Assembly (NCBI GenBank): GCA_021732025.1
Contig: JAKFVU010000040.1
Location: 1-36,662 of the forward strand
DNA: 36,662 nt
DNA from: Candidatus Obscuribacterales bacterium
GTDB taxonomy: Bacteria > Cyanobacteriota > Vampirovibrionia > Obscuribacterales > Obscuribacteraceae
Direction: 5' to 3'
Under the pieces are notes generated by a model. The model was given only the letters and a program-made list of their open reading frames with translations. It did no database searches and was not told the origin of the DNA. The position numbers were made by a program, and so were the translations under genes. Positions 7,724 through 15,971 of the stretch are shown here, piece after piece; position 1 is the first letter of the stretch; the number at the start of each line of letters is the position of its first letter.

Positions 7724-10417
7724 CTAGCCGATCTTTGGTGCTTCAAATGATTCCATAGCATTGTCTTTTGCTAGTTGACGCTCACGGTCAGCTTTTTGCT
7801 TAAGACGGAATGCATCGGCAGCCTTAGCATCTTTTGCAGCTTCTGCATTAGCAGCTGATACAGCTGTTACTGCGAAGTCTTCGCCAGGTGATGCTACGTC
7901 GGTCTTAACAACCGTGGCCCCACCAGTGGTGTCAGTAGAGGCTTTCAGTTGTGGATTAGCAGTTTCTTTAGCTGGATCTTTAGCTGGTTCTACTGCTGGC
8001 TCTACAACTGCCTTAGTGCTGTCTACCGGATTTGGAACTACTGTAGTGTCGGCTGGTTTTACATCGCCTTCACCGCTGCGTTTACCATCGAATAGTTCAG
8101 GAGTAGCGGCTGGGTCTTTCTTAGCAGCTGCTGCTGGGTCGACAATATCGCCTTCACCACTACGTTTTCCATCAAACAAGGCTGGGTCGCCATTGTCAGC
8201 TGGTTTAGCAGCGGCTGCTTTTTGCATTTCTGCTACTTTGGCATCGAACTGCTTGAGGATTTCTTCTGTACGAGCTTTCACTGCTTCATCAGTCATGACT
8301 CGCACTTGGTCACCAGGGTGAAGCATCTTGGTTGGGTCTAAGCGACCTTCCCAGCCATTGCCCTTAGCCACATGGTCAGACAGTGCTACAACCAAACTTT
8401 CGTTGGTGTGGCTGCCGTCTTTTTCTTGACGAAGGACATCACGGGCGATTCTATCCCAGCCTTGACCAGGTCTAACGGTGTAGATGGCGCGGGCTTGGAA
8501 GTGCTCAGCAGCACTCTTAGATAGTTCTTCTCTCTGTTTAGCGAGGTCACCATCGAGCTTGATTTCAGGAATTACCAGTTCAGGAATCGGTTTTGGTGCT
8601 TCGAACGGCTTCGCTGCCGGTGCTACTTCTTTGGTCGCAGGTCGCTCTTGACGCTCAGTAGGTGGAACAACTGCATCTACTCGTGCACTCTCTTTCAAGG
8701 TGCGGGTAGTTGGTCTTCCATCGTCTTTGAATTCTGGGCCAGTGGCAACTTCAGGAGCATTACCGTTCTTGTTCTCTAGAGCGCTAGGGTCAGTAACTGC
8801 TACTGCACCATCAGCTGAATCACTTTTCGCAGGACGAGGTTCTGGCCGAGCAACAGTATCCTCAACTGGATACTCTACAGCCTGGTCTTCAGCCGAAACG
8901 GCTCTTACACCGGTATCTTTAGGTCGAGCTGCTGCTACATGTCTGTGACCAGCATCTGGTCTGGCATGAGCTGCATACATGTTATCAACAGTAGTGCCGT
9001 TCATTTCAGCCAACCGTTTCAAGTCAATGCGATCGTGAGTGACTTTATCAGTACCGCCTCCACGGCCACCGCGATTAGCGTCGTACTGACCGCGCAGTGA
9101 AACTCCAAGAGGAGCATTCCACTGTGAGTCGAGCAACTTAGCAGCATCGAGATTGGCTTGGTTATAACCAAGGTCGCCGCGCGAGTTGCCGCCAGCATAG
9201 TTATCTATGAACTTGCGAATATCACGACGGGAAATCTCGCCATCAGGATTGACGCCACGCTGAACATCGAGCACAGCTGCAAGCGAGGTGCGAGGATCGC
9301 CGTTATTTTTCAACAGGGCATCCATAACATAAGCTTTCTGATCGCCTTGACGTTGATTCAGATCTTGACGCTGTTCATCTTCAGTCTGTTCAACTCTACG
9401 GGCAACTGGTCTAGCATCGCCAGGAGCTGCTGCCACTGACTGATCATCGGCAGAAACAGCTCGTACACTTCTGTCATCAGCGTTAGCTTGACGAACGGGG
9501 CGAGCATCTTTGCTGACATTGGCTGCGTATAGTTGATCGAGCGAAGTGCCTTGCAATTCGGCCATACGCTTGAGGTCAATGCGATCATGGGTAACCATGT
9601 CTTGGCTGCCTCCATGACCACCGCCATTGTTGCGCTCATACTGACCACGAAGCGAAACTCCAAGAGGAGCATTCCACTGCGAATCTAAAAGTTTGGCAGC
9701 ATCTAAGTTTGCTTGAGTATAGCCAAAGTCACCACGGGCCTTACCTTGCTCAAAGTTATCCACAAACTTGCGAATATCACGTCTGGAAATCTCACCATCA
9801 GGATTGACGCCGCGTTGAATGTCGAGCACTGCAGCCAACGAGTTTTGTGGATTGCCATCGTTTTTCATCAACGAGCTAATCACATTGTTCTTCTGATCAA
9901 GCTGGCGTTGAGCCAATTCTTGTCGTTGAGCGTTCTCGCGACCTTCAGTAACTGGCTTCTCATAAGCAGCAATTACTTTGTCGAAATCTCTTTTCGAGAA
10001 CGAATCGTCAGAACTTCTAAAAATTGTATTGAGGGCATCTGAGTTGTTGAGGCTCTCATACTTTGCTTGGAAGCGAGTCAACATTGCTTTCTCGAATCCA
10101 GAAACCGCTGTGGGGTTGCGTGGATTGGTCTCTTGTCTGTCGACTTCACGGTTGCCCGATGTGTCGAAGCGATTCATGTTGTCACGCATCCAGCGAACCA
10201 TAGTTTCATCGGCATGGCCGGTCTTTTCTAGGTTTGCCGCTACCGCTTTGCCCAGCTGATCAAACTTGGCCGGGTCGTTGGCGTATTTTTGCTGGTCTTG
10301 AGCAAGCTCAGACATCAGCGCTTTATAAGCGTGTTCTCCACCTTGGGAGAAATCGCTGCCAGCTTTTACTGCCTTTTCAACATCTTTGTTGAATGTATCA
10401 TCGCCTTTTTGGGCCAT
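7724..10417 (-). CDS. Large EF-hand-like repeat protein with a LysM-like domain
   Basis: 897 residues, no signal peptide or membrane segment. An EF-hand-like loop DTSGNREVDRQE is at 85-96. Two near-identical modules follow at about 171-300 and 356-484 (offset 185 residues), each with VNPDGEISRRDIRKF, AKLLDSQWNAPLGVSLRGQY and HDRIDLKR. In these modules the EF-like loop lacks Asp at position 1, so calcium binding is doubtful. A Pro/Ala/Glu-rich linker (about 495-620) precedes a LysM-like domain at about 645-708 (YTVRPGQGWDRIA to PGDQVRVM). A motif LFDGKRSGEGD is repeated at 747-757 and 775-785, then a low-complexity acidic/Ala tail. GAGG lies 9 bases before the ATG. LysM suggests peptidoglycan contact, but the export route is unclear. 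A scaffold or structural role is only a guess. Confidence 0.88.
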   Translation of the reverse strand: MAQKGDDTFNKDVEKAVKAGSDFSQGGEHAYKALMSELAQDQQKYANDPAKFDQLGKAVAANLEKTGHADETMVRWMRDNMNRFDTSGNREVDRQETNPRNPTAVSGFEKAMLTRFQAKYESLNNSDALNTIFRSSDDSFSKRDFDKVIAAYEKPVTEGRENAQRQELAQRQLDQKNNVISSLMKNDGNPQNSLAAVLDIQRGVNPDGEISRRDIRKFVDNFEQGKARGDFGYTQANLDAAKLLDSQWNAPLGVSLRGQYERNNGGGHGGSQDMVTHDRIDLKRMAELQGTSLDQLYAANVSKDARPVRQANADDRSVRAVSADDQSVAAAPGDARPVARRVEQTEDEQRQDLNQRQGDQKAYVMDALLKNNGDPRTSLAAVLDVQRGVNPDGEISRRDIRKFIDNYAGGNSRGDLGYNQANLDAAKLLDSQWNAPLGVSLRGQYDANRGGRGGGTDKVTHDRIDLKRLAEMNGTTVDNMYAAHARPDAGHRHVAAARPKDTGVRAVSAEDQAVEYPVEDTVARPEPRPAKSDSADGAVAVTDPSALENKNGNAPEVATGPEFKDDGRPTTRTLKESARVDAVVPPTERQERPATKEVAPAAKPFEAPKPIPELVIPEIKLDGDLAKQREELSKSAAEHFQARAIYTVRPGQGWDRIARDVLRQEKDGSHTNESLVVALSDHVAKGNGWEGRLDPTKMLHPGDQVRVMTDEAVKARTEEILKQFDAKVAEMQKAAAAKPADNGDPALFDGKRSGEGDIVDPAAAAKKDPAATPELFDGKRSGEGDVKPADTTVVPNPVDSTKAVVEPAVEPAKDPAKETANPQLKASTDTTGGATVVKTDVASPGEDFAVTAVSAANAEAAKDAKAADAFRLKQKADRERQLAKDNAMESFEAPKIG
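8966..9352 (-). repeat. Internal gene repeat, copy 2 of EF-hand-like module
   Basis: DNA encoding residues 356-484 of the 897-aa protein. It matches the 9518-9907 copy closely, including long identical stretches around the QWNAPLGVSLRGQY region, with centres 555 bases apart. It looks like an internal in-frame duplication. Confidence 0.85.
9518..9907 (-). repeat. Internal gene repeat, copy 1 of EF-hand-like module
   Basis: DNA encoding residues 171-300 of the 897-aa protein, the partner of the 8966-9352 copy. The separation of 555 bases keeps the reading frame, so recombination between copies would delete exactly one module. Confidence 0.85.
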
Positions 10418-10456
10418 TTGAATGATCCTCAGAATCTCAGTAACTGATAAATGATG

Positions 10457-10486
10457 GTCTTAAATATCGTACGTGGGGGGTGTCAA
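10457..10486 (-). promoter_or_regulatory. Possible promoter of the EF-hand/LysM gene
   Basis: On the minus strand a perfect TTGACA (10486-10481) is followed by an A/T-rich TATTTAAGA segment. The best -10 alternatives are TATTTA at 14 bases or TTAAGA at 17 bases, both imperfect, so this is only a candidate. Confidence 0.35.
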
Positions 10487-10629
10487 CTTATTTATTCCCA
10501 GGTATCGAGCGTTTAGAACCGCCCTAGCGGAGACTTTCATAGATTGACAACATCAGTCTGACAGGCCACAGGCAATGTGTCATGGGGAAAAATACGTAGT
10601 TAAGCGCTGAAATTTATTAAAATGGGTGG

Positions 10630-11226
10630 ATGGACGACCCAAAATCTCAATCTAATCTTTTAACCGAACTCGAACCGTATCAACCAAGTGACGAACGCGA
10701 TGGTTGGGAACGTGCCGTTTTTCTCTCAACGGCTATGGCCGCGCTTTCTTCAAATATTTTGGCCTCGTATGTGCGCTATTGCCTAGACGGTGCCAAAGCA
10801 AATTCAGTAGCCGAGCCCTTTGCCGTAGTCGATGCCGACTACACCCGCACGACCAAAGAAATCCTCACCTTTGGCCTCTGGCTGATGATTTGCGAAGAGT
10901 GCGGCCCCAAAGTGCCCGAATGGTACCAAAGCTACCTATATACGGCCTTCCAAGTGGCCGACGAGCTTTGCAACGAGCCAACAGTGACATCCATTTTTGA
11001 GACTTATCCGATGGATAACGGCCCTATTGCCGTCGCTCAAACCCTATCAATGATTATTTGCCACAGACTTGGCCTCGGCGCGACCAAGGCCGAAGCAGCG
11101 CTGGCTCTAGGAGACTTTATATTAAATTGCCGGGAAAGACGAGAAGGTCTGCTCAAATTCTCGCTGACAGAATCAATTATGGCCCTCGATGCCTGGGTGG
11201 CAGACATGAAGCCACAATCTATATAG
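10630..11226 (+). CDS. Hypothetical 198-aa helical protein
   Basis: I do not recognise this protein. It is 198 residues, mainly helical and mildly acidic. It has no signal peptide and no convincing membrane segment, though residues about 85-93 (LTFGLWLMI) are hydrophobic. Cysteines sit at 94 and 97 (CEEC), where they could bind metal. It stands alone on + between the divergent EF-hand/LysM gene and the convergent CPBP protease gene, whose stop is 15 bases away. The ATG at 10630 lacks a good ribosome site (only GGGTGG immediately next to it). Codon use and length support a real gene. Confidence 0.75.
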   Translation: MDDPKSQSNLLTELEPYQPSDERDGWERAVFLSTAMAALSSNILASYVRYCLDGAKANSVAEPFAVVDADYTRTTKEILTFGLWLMICEECGPKVPEWYQSYLYTAFQVADELCNEPTVTSIFETYPMDNGPIAVAQTLSMIICHRLGLGATKAEAALALGDFILNCRERREGLLKFSLTESIMALDAWVADMKPQSI

Positions 11227-11241
11227 ATGCGAGATTAATCG

Positions 11242-12300
11242 CTAGGGATTAAAAGCAAACAAGAAGGTCGTAACGAAGTTAAAGCCGGCGTGGCCAATGA
11301 TTGTGGTGGTCGTATTAGTGAAGCGCCTGACGATACCCATGCAGCAAGACCAGAGCGAGACCTGCAAAATTAGCATCGGTGCATTAGAAAATTGAGCGTG
11401 CAGTATGCCATGCAAAAAAGCTGCGGGCAAAATTCCAATGACTGGTTGAAGTGCCCCTCTAATCAGGGTTTCTTCACCAATACCAGCACAAATTGCAGTA
11501 GCCATAGCGAGAAACACTGAGGCACCGAAGCCAGCAGCGCCGCCCACGGCCGAACCGGTAGAGAAAGTGTTAGCGTTGTAGGCTGAAATCTTGGTAGCCA
11601 TGTCGCCCGATTGGTGTGTATACAAGGCCCAGACTAGATCGTAGAGAAAGCTAAAGACTATTAGACTCAAGCCGATGCCAACTTGAACGCCGGTGGGCTT
11701 AACCCAGGCCATGCGAGCGAACATTTCTTTCCATTTGCGGGTGATCATGATGCCTGTGCCGCAAATCGAAACGACCACAAGGCCGACAAAGTTGTACCAA
11801 AAGAGTTGATCTTGAGGCACGGGAGCCAATGGAATGGGAATTTGAGGGAATTGAAATCCACTGCCGACATTGGTATTAGCGGCATACATGCCAAAAGTAG
11901 CTATGTAGCAAAATGCCCCGACCATATGAGGTACAGAGGTGGGCTGAAAAACTTGAATGTTGACCATGGCAGCCATCATGGTCATTTTGCGGCGAACTGG
12001 CCCGGTAATAAATCTTAGAGAAACGATGCCGTCTAACAAAGTGAGAAGGCGCGACAAGACCTTTCTGGCGGGTAAAAACAAAAGCAGCAAACAGGCTACA
12101 CCCATAGCACCGCTGACTTGGTAGCCCCAAGCGGGTGCATCGGCGATGCTGCCGCCGAGATACATCAAACCAGCCGAAAAGAAAAAGCAACCTATAAAGA
12201 TACGCAGTAACCATTCAAGCCACTTCTTGTTTCTGGCCCCGTGAGCCATAAGACCGAGAACTGAACACATGAAGATTGTGATTACATCCGACAACTCCAC
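11242..12300 (-). CDS. CPBP-family intramembrane metalloprotease
   Basis: A 352-residue polytopic membrane protein with about eight hydrophobic segments. The C-terminal part carries the CPBP (Rce1/Abi) signatures: EETLIRG at 276-282 (Glu276, Glu277, Arg281), HGILH at 297-301, and HAGFN at 337-341 (His337, Asn341). These residues form the glutamate intramembrane protease site known from Rce1. In bacteria the family cleaves membrane proteins or signal peptides; the substrate here is unknown. The first codon of the longest frame is GTG at 12300, with AGAGGG too close to it. TTG at 12294, 7 bases from GAGGG, is an equally good start. Confidence 0.9.
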   Translation of the reverse strand: MELSDVITIFMCSVLGLMAHGARNKKWLEWLLRIFIGCFFFSAGLMYLGGSIADAPAWGYQVSGAMGVACLLLLFLPARKVLSRLLTLLDGIVSLRFITGPVRRKMTMMAAMVNIQVFQPTSVPHMVGAFCYIATFGMYAANTNVGSGFQFPQIPIPLAPVPQDQLFWYNFVGLVVVSICGTGIMITRKWKEMFARMAWVKPTGVQVGIGLSLIVFSFLYDLVWALYTHQSGDMATKISAYNANTFSTGSAVGGAAGFGASVFLAMATAICAGIGEETLIRGALQPVIGILPAAFLHGILHAQFSNAPMLILQVSLWSCCMGIVRRFTNTTTTIIGHAGFNFVTTFLFAFNP

Positions 12301-12393
12301 ACCCTCTTGAAAGTCAAATAATCTGCCGCCATCTATATAACCGACACTAACCCGTTTTAGCCTCTTTTAATATTTCCAGGACATGATAGTATA

Positions 12394-12422
12394 TTGTCAA
12401 GGTCCGAAAGTGTGGGTATCTT
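12394..12422 (+). promoter_or_regulatory. Sigma70-type promoter for the 74-aa secreted protein
   Basis: TTGTCA at 12394-12399, a 17-base spacer, then TATCTT at 12417-12422. Five of six and four of six bases match the consensus. It is directed towards the gene at 12639. Confidence 0.5.
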
Positions 12423-12588
12423 CTATCATAGGGGTAAATATCCTAATAAGCCTGCAATCTGGGTACATCATATTAAGGATGTAGGTTACTGGCTGGCATT
12501 ACAAAATCTAATTGTTAGTTTTTTGAGCAGCTTTCCTAAAGCTGTGGTCCAATAAGTAATAGACACAAGTGCAATAACAACTTGTAAG

Positions 12589-12620
12589 CCCGTTTTAAAG
12601 TTCGCCTGTTTTGAAGTTCG
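12589..12620 (+). repeat. Tandem 16-bp direct repeat before a ribosome site
   Basis: CCCGTTTTAAAGTTCG (12589-12604) is followed without a gap by CCTGTTTTGAAGTTCG (12605-12620). Fourteen of 16 bases match. It abuts GGAGGA at 12620-12625, so a bound protein or RNA fold could affect translation of the 74-aa protein. Confidence 0.8.
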
Positions 12621-12638
12621 GAGGAATAAACACTTAAG

Positions 12639-12863
12639 ATGAAGAAGCGTCTACTATCAGCGGCTGTTCTGGCCACCACTCTAGGATTCGGACTTTTAAC
12701 TACGGCCAGCTTTGCTAATGGCCCGCTCATGATTGGCCCTGCACCAGTACCTGTCACCCCAGGTATCCATGCAAGTGTCAACACAGTACCTGTTCAAGCT
12801 AAAGTGCTCAGCACTTACAGACAGGTAAGAGCATTCTGGCTATCGAGAGCACTAGTTAGATAA
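12639..12863 (+). CDS. Small secreted protein, unknown
   Basis: A 74-residue protein with a clean signal peptide (MKKRLLSAAVLATTLGFGLLTTASFA, cleavage near residue 26). The mature part is about 48 residues, Pro/Val-rich at first (PLMIGPAPVPVTPGIH) then basic (STYRQVRAFWLSRALVR). No family is recognised. GGAGGA at 12620-12625 is strong but lies 13 bases from the ATG, longer than usual. A UUCG-loop terminator follows 44 bases after the stop and a promoter candidate lies about 210 bases upstream, so it looks like an independently controlled single gene. Confidence 0.72.
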   Translation: MKKRLLSAAVLATTLGFGLLTTASFANGPLMIGPAPVPVTPGIHASVNTVPVQAKVLSTYRQVRAFWLSRALVR

Positions 12864-12907
12864 CTAGCGCTTTAGCTCTGCTTCTGTAGGCAAGTTCAAA
12901 CCTTTAG

Positions 12908-12934
12908 AAAGTCGCTCTTCGGGGCGGCTTTCTT
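12908..12934 (+). terminator. Intrinsic terminator with a UUCG tetraloop
   Basis: AAAGTCGCTC (12908-12917), loop TTCG, then GGGGCGGCTTT, giving about ten pairs with two wobbles and one bulged G, followed by a short T-rich TTCTT. The C(UUCG)G loop is exceptionally stable. It lies between two converging genes and may serve both. Confidence 0.8.
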
Positions 12935-12956
12935 GCTTAGGAAGGACAAACCACAG

Positions 12957-13730
12957 CTATGGAAATCGATGACGAATATTGCCAGCCAGTTCAATCGAAC
13001 CTCCGTTATGTCGGCCTGCCACAGGGCCGAACCAGACGACAACGGGGCCATCTATCAATTGACTACGCCGCATCAACAGCTCTTCGGCCAAATCATCTCG
13101 ACCGATGCCCTGATAGACTGTCGCCAACTTCAAAAGGGGCACTGCCAGCTCTTGGCTGTCTCCGTTAATTCCACTTCGCAGTCGCAAAGATTTAGCCAGC
13201 ACAGACTTAGCTGCATCCCAGTTCTTCTCATCAATTAACAGCTGACCGTAAGCGTTAAGCAACACACTGTGGCTAAGAGGGTCGACTTTACCAAGGCGAA
13301 AGTGGTCAAGAGCTAACCTGCATGATTGCAGAGCTTCTTTTCTGCGGCCTTGAGCACTGTAAGCCAAGGTGAGGTTGGAGAGAATTTTTCCACGCGTGTT
13401 TACAGTGAGACCCTGGGGAAGACCTGAGAGAGCACGCCTAAAAGCCTCTACAGCTTCTGAGTGTTTTTGCTGACAGTACAAGGAGACACCAAGAAAATTA
13501 AAGAGATCGGCAAGCCTAGCAGAATCAGATTGAACCTCGGGGGAGCTATCGATTGCCAACCGGAAACTTTGCTCGGCCTCCGCATAACGATGCTCTGAAA
13601 GCGCTGTTGTCGCTAACTTCAGATGCTCGTCAATGTCGTCTCCGTGCACGGTCGCAGACACGGCACTCGGCGACCAACAGACAATGAACGAAAGCAACAC
13701 AAGGCAAAGAATAACTTTAGAGCTACCCAT
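12957..13730 (-). CDS. Secreted TPR-repeat protein
   Basis: A 257-residue exported protein from the preferred ATG at 13730, where MGSSKVILCLVLLSFIVCWSPSAVSA forms a clear signal peptide. A longer frame from 13850 would add 40 residues in front of it and is less likely. The mature protein has about five TPR helical pairs (for example DEHLKLATTALSEHRYAEAE, ADLFNFLGVSLYCQQKHSEA and LNAYGQLLIDEKNWDAAKSV), a tetratricopeptide scaffold for protein contacts. The C-terminal about 35 residues are not TPR. It diverges from the response regulator gene. A role near the efflux system is possible, but nothing in the sequence proves it. Confidence 0.82.
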   Translation of the reverse strand: MGSSKVILCLVLLSFIVCWSPSAVSATVHGDDIDEHLKLATTALSEHRYAEAEQSFRLAIDSSPEVQSDSARLADLFNFLGVSLYCQQKHSEAVEAFRRALSGLPQGLTVNTRGKILSNLTLAYSAQGRRKEALQSCRLALDHFRLGKVDPLSHSVLLNAYGQLLIDEKNWDAAKSVLAKSLRLRSGINGDSQELAVPLLKLATVYQGIGRDDLAEELLMRRSQLIDGPVVVWFGPVAGRHNGGSIELAGNIRHRFP

Positions 13731-13909
13731 CACACCGCCGGTGATACCGCCAATCCGATACAATAAATCACTGCTAATTTGGCTGAACGGTAACATATCT
13801 GGCCGCACCAATTGTGCAAATTTCGTGCAGTCGCTATGTAGAGCAAGCACAGGCCGAAAGTCGTCCGCATAGCCTGCTCTTGGGTTAAGATAGTGATCGG
13901 TCTTCCCTG

Positions 13910-14599
13910 ATGGTCAACAAAAACATGTCGCGTATTTTAGTTGTTGAAGATGAGGAAGGACTTTCCGGAGCGATCCAGGAATGGCTTCAGGATGAGTGTT
14001 ACGTAGTCACCGTGGAGAGCGACGGTCAAGAAGCACTTAAAAAGCTTGAAAATGGGGCTTTCGAATTAGTGTTGTTAGACTGGATGTTGCCCAGCCTGAG
14101 CGGACTGAAAATCTGCCAGAGCTTCAGAGCGGCCGGTGGCAGTACACCAATTCTAATGATCACGGCAAAAAGCACGCTCTCAGCTAAAGAAGAAGGTTTG
14201 GATAGCGGTGCTGACGACTATCTAACAAAACCATTCAGCATGCGTGAATTGTCGGCTCGTGTAAGAGCACTTTTACGCAGACCTAAAACCAGGCCAGAGA
14301 TGATCATTGAAGCTGGTGGCATACGGCTCGACAGAAAGTCACTGCGCGTGATGAAAGGAGACGTGCCAATTAAGCTCTTACCAAAAGAGTTTATTCTTCT
14401 AGAGGTGCTAATGCGTCACTGTGGAGTTGTACTAAGCACAGAAGAGCTAATCGACCATGTCTGGGGCAGCCACTCAGACATCGCACCAGATACGGTGCGA
14501 TCCCACGTCAAGTCACTGCGAAAAAAAGTTGACTCTCCCGAGCTACCATCAATCATCAAAACAGTTCACGGCATGGGCTATAAGATTGAGGCAGACTGA
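13910..14599 (+). CDS. OmpR/PhoB-family response regulator
   Basis: A 229-residue regulator. The receiver domain (about 7-120) has an acidic pocket in VVEDEEG, phospho-acceptor Asp57 (LLDWMLP), Thr85 in MITAK and Lys107 (TKPF). A winged-helix DNA-binding domain occupies about 133-227 (KLLPKEFILLEVLM, DTVRSHVKSLRKKV, TVHGMGYKIE). It should be phosphorylated by the kinase encoded 2 bases downstream and bind DNA, most likely controlling this efflux operon. The longest start is ATG 13910; ATG 13925 (MSRILVVEDEEG) gives the standard N-terminus and is a serious alternative. Neither has a strong ribosome site. The pairing resembles cyanobacterial RppA/RppB (NrsR/NrsS), which control metal-efflux genes, so metal-linked control is a reasonable inference. 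Confidence 0.95.
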   Translation: MVNKNMSRILVVEDEEGLSGAIQEWLQDECYVVTVESDGQEALKKLENGAFELVLLDWMLPSLSGLKICQSFRAAGGSTPILMITAKSTLSAKEEGLDSGADDYLTKPFSMRELSARVRALLRRPKTRPEMIIEAGGIRLDRKSLRVMKGDVPIKLLPKEFILLEVLMRHCGVVLSTEELIDHVWGSHSDIAPDTVRSHVKSLRKKVDSPELPSIIKTVHGMGYKIEAD

Positions 14600-14601
14600 G
14601 C

Positions 14602-15891
14602 ATGTTCAGAAATTTTCGTTGGCAAATTGCCATCTGGTTTTTTGCGCTCTCTTCAGTCGTATACATTACCTTATCGCTTGCCGGCGGTGCCTATTTCTAC
14701 AATAGTTTATCAAATTCGATGGACCACGAACTCAAAGTCGTCGGCTCTCAAATTGGACACGCAATTGATCTAAGTGGTAGTAATCCTACTTTTCGTGACT
14801 GGCTGAGAGAAGTCGAAACAGAACCCGCTCGCTCAGTAATGGCTATGCAGCTTTTCGATTCCAACGGCAAATTATTAGAACACTACGGTCCCACAGGAAT
14901 ACCCAGACTAATCACCAATCGCACCGAAGCTACCACTGGCAGCGAAAGTTATCGCATTTTCCACTCAAAACTTACGCACAAAGGCTCAATTGTTGGTCAT
15001 TTGCAACTGCAGCTCAACACAGCAAAGCGGGCTGAACTAACCAAAGAATTTCTTTTGACGATGGCCTACATGGCGCCTTTCGTCTTGTTGGGTTTTGGTC
15101 TCTGTGGCTACTTTGTCTCTGGCATGGCGGCTAAACCGATAGAACTTTTGGTTAGTACTCTGCAAAGACTAGTTGCCGATGCTGGTCACGAACTTAATAC
15201 CCCAGCAAGCATCGTTCAGGCGCGAGCACAGTCGTTAGAGAGAAAGTTGTCGAAGCACGGTCACTATGAAAACGACTTAAAAATAATTGCTAACTCGGCA
15301 GAGCGCATGGGCTACATTGTCAAAAACTTGATGGTCTTGGCTGAAATCGATAGCATCGGCAATGCCGGAAAAAGCGCACGGGATAGCATAAAGAACAAAG
15401 CCAAGACTGGTTTGCAAGAGCAGATTGCCAACGCGGTAAGTGAGTTTAGTGAGCGTTTTGCAGAAAAGAATATCAACCTTGAAGTGACCACGATTGAAGA
15501 TGCCTTAGCCGTTACCGATCGCGAATCATTGCAATGTATCTTGGCAAATTTGCTAGAGAACGCCCTTAAGTACACCGAACCAGGGGGCAAGGTAACTGTA
15601 AGCTGCCAACTCTCGGCAACAGCTGCTCAGATCAAAATAAGCGACAGCGGTATTGGCATTCCAGCTGACGATCTTTCAAGAATTTACGACCGGTTTTATC
15701 GCGTAGACAAATCACGAAGCCGCTCATCAGGAGGGGCTGGTCTCGGCCTTTCTATCGTTAAGGCGATAGCCGAACGAGACGGCGGTTCCGTCGCTGTTAG
15801 CAGTACTTTAGGCAAAGGAAGTGAGTTTATCGTCACTTTACCAATCGACAAAACTACACTCGTTGCACAAAACTTGCACACAAGATTTTGA
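14602..15891 (+). CDS. Sensor histidine kinase lacking a full HAMP linker
   Basis: A 429-residue membrane kinase. TM1 is about residues 8-32, an extracytoplasmic sensor region about 33-148, and TM2 about 150-175. TM2 leads through AAKPIELLVSTLQRLVADA almost directly into the phospho-acceptor motif GHELNTP (His196), so the usual HAMP domain of about 50 residues is missing. The ATPase domain shows the N box NLLENALKY, G1 DSGIGIP, F box YDRFYR and G2 GGAGLGLSIV. This layout is known from cyanobacterial RppB-type kinases. It should phosphorylate the response regulator, whose stop is 2 bases before this ATG. The ligand is unknown; the downstream pump suggests a toxic compound or metal. Confidence 0.95.
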   Translation: MFRNFRWQIAIWFFALSSVVYITLSLAGGAYFYNSLSNSMDHELKVVGSQIGHAIDLSGSNPTFRDWLREVETEPARSVMAMQLFDSNGKLLEHYGPTGIPRLITNRTEATTGSESYRIFHSKLTHKGSIVGHLQLQLNTAKRAELTKEFLLTMAYMAPFVLLGFGLCGYFVSGMAAKPIELLVSTLQRLVADAGHELNTPASIVQARAQSLERKLSKHGHYENDLKIIANSAERMGYIVKNLMVLAEIDSIGNAGKSARDSIKNKAKTGLQEQIANAVSEFSERFAEKNINLEVTTIEDALAVTDRESLQCILANLLENALKYTEPGGKVTVSCQLSATAAQIKISDSGIGIPADDLSRIYDRFYRVDKSRSRSSGGAGLGLSIVKAIAERDGGSVAVSSTLGKGSEFIVTLPIDKTTLVAQNLHTRF

Positions 15892-15971
15892 CACCTTCAA
15901 TACACTAAATTCGAAGCCTGTTAGTGCTCTGCATCATTGGGTTCCAATGCTCCGTCGAGCCGGTGAGAATA

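Larger units (their letters stand above)
12301..12638. other. 338-bp intergenic region with promoter and long leader
   Basis: No convincing gene. It contains a plausible + promoter (12394-12422), an isolated 7-bp hairpin (CAGCTTT/AAAGCTG at 12528-12544) and a tandem 16-bp imperfect repeat just before the ribosome site of the 74-aa gene. The predicted leader would be about 210 bases. Both flanking genes diverge from it, so it must also hold the minus-strand promoter of the CPBP gene. Confidence 0.6.

Noticed and set aside
7914..8321. 135-codon + frame antisense to the EF-hand/LysM gene
   Set aside because: It mirrors the Ala/Pro-rich low-complexity tail on the opposite strand, which keeps the antisense frame open. 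No start signal.
10544..10549. Perfect TTGACA upstream of the 198-aa gene
   Set aside because: No acceptable -10 hexamer lies 15-19 bases downstream, so I do not call a promoter.
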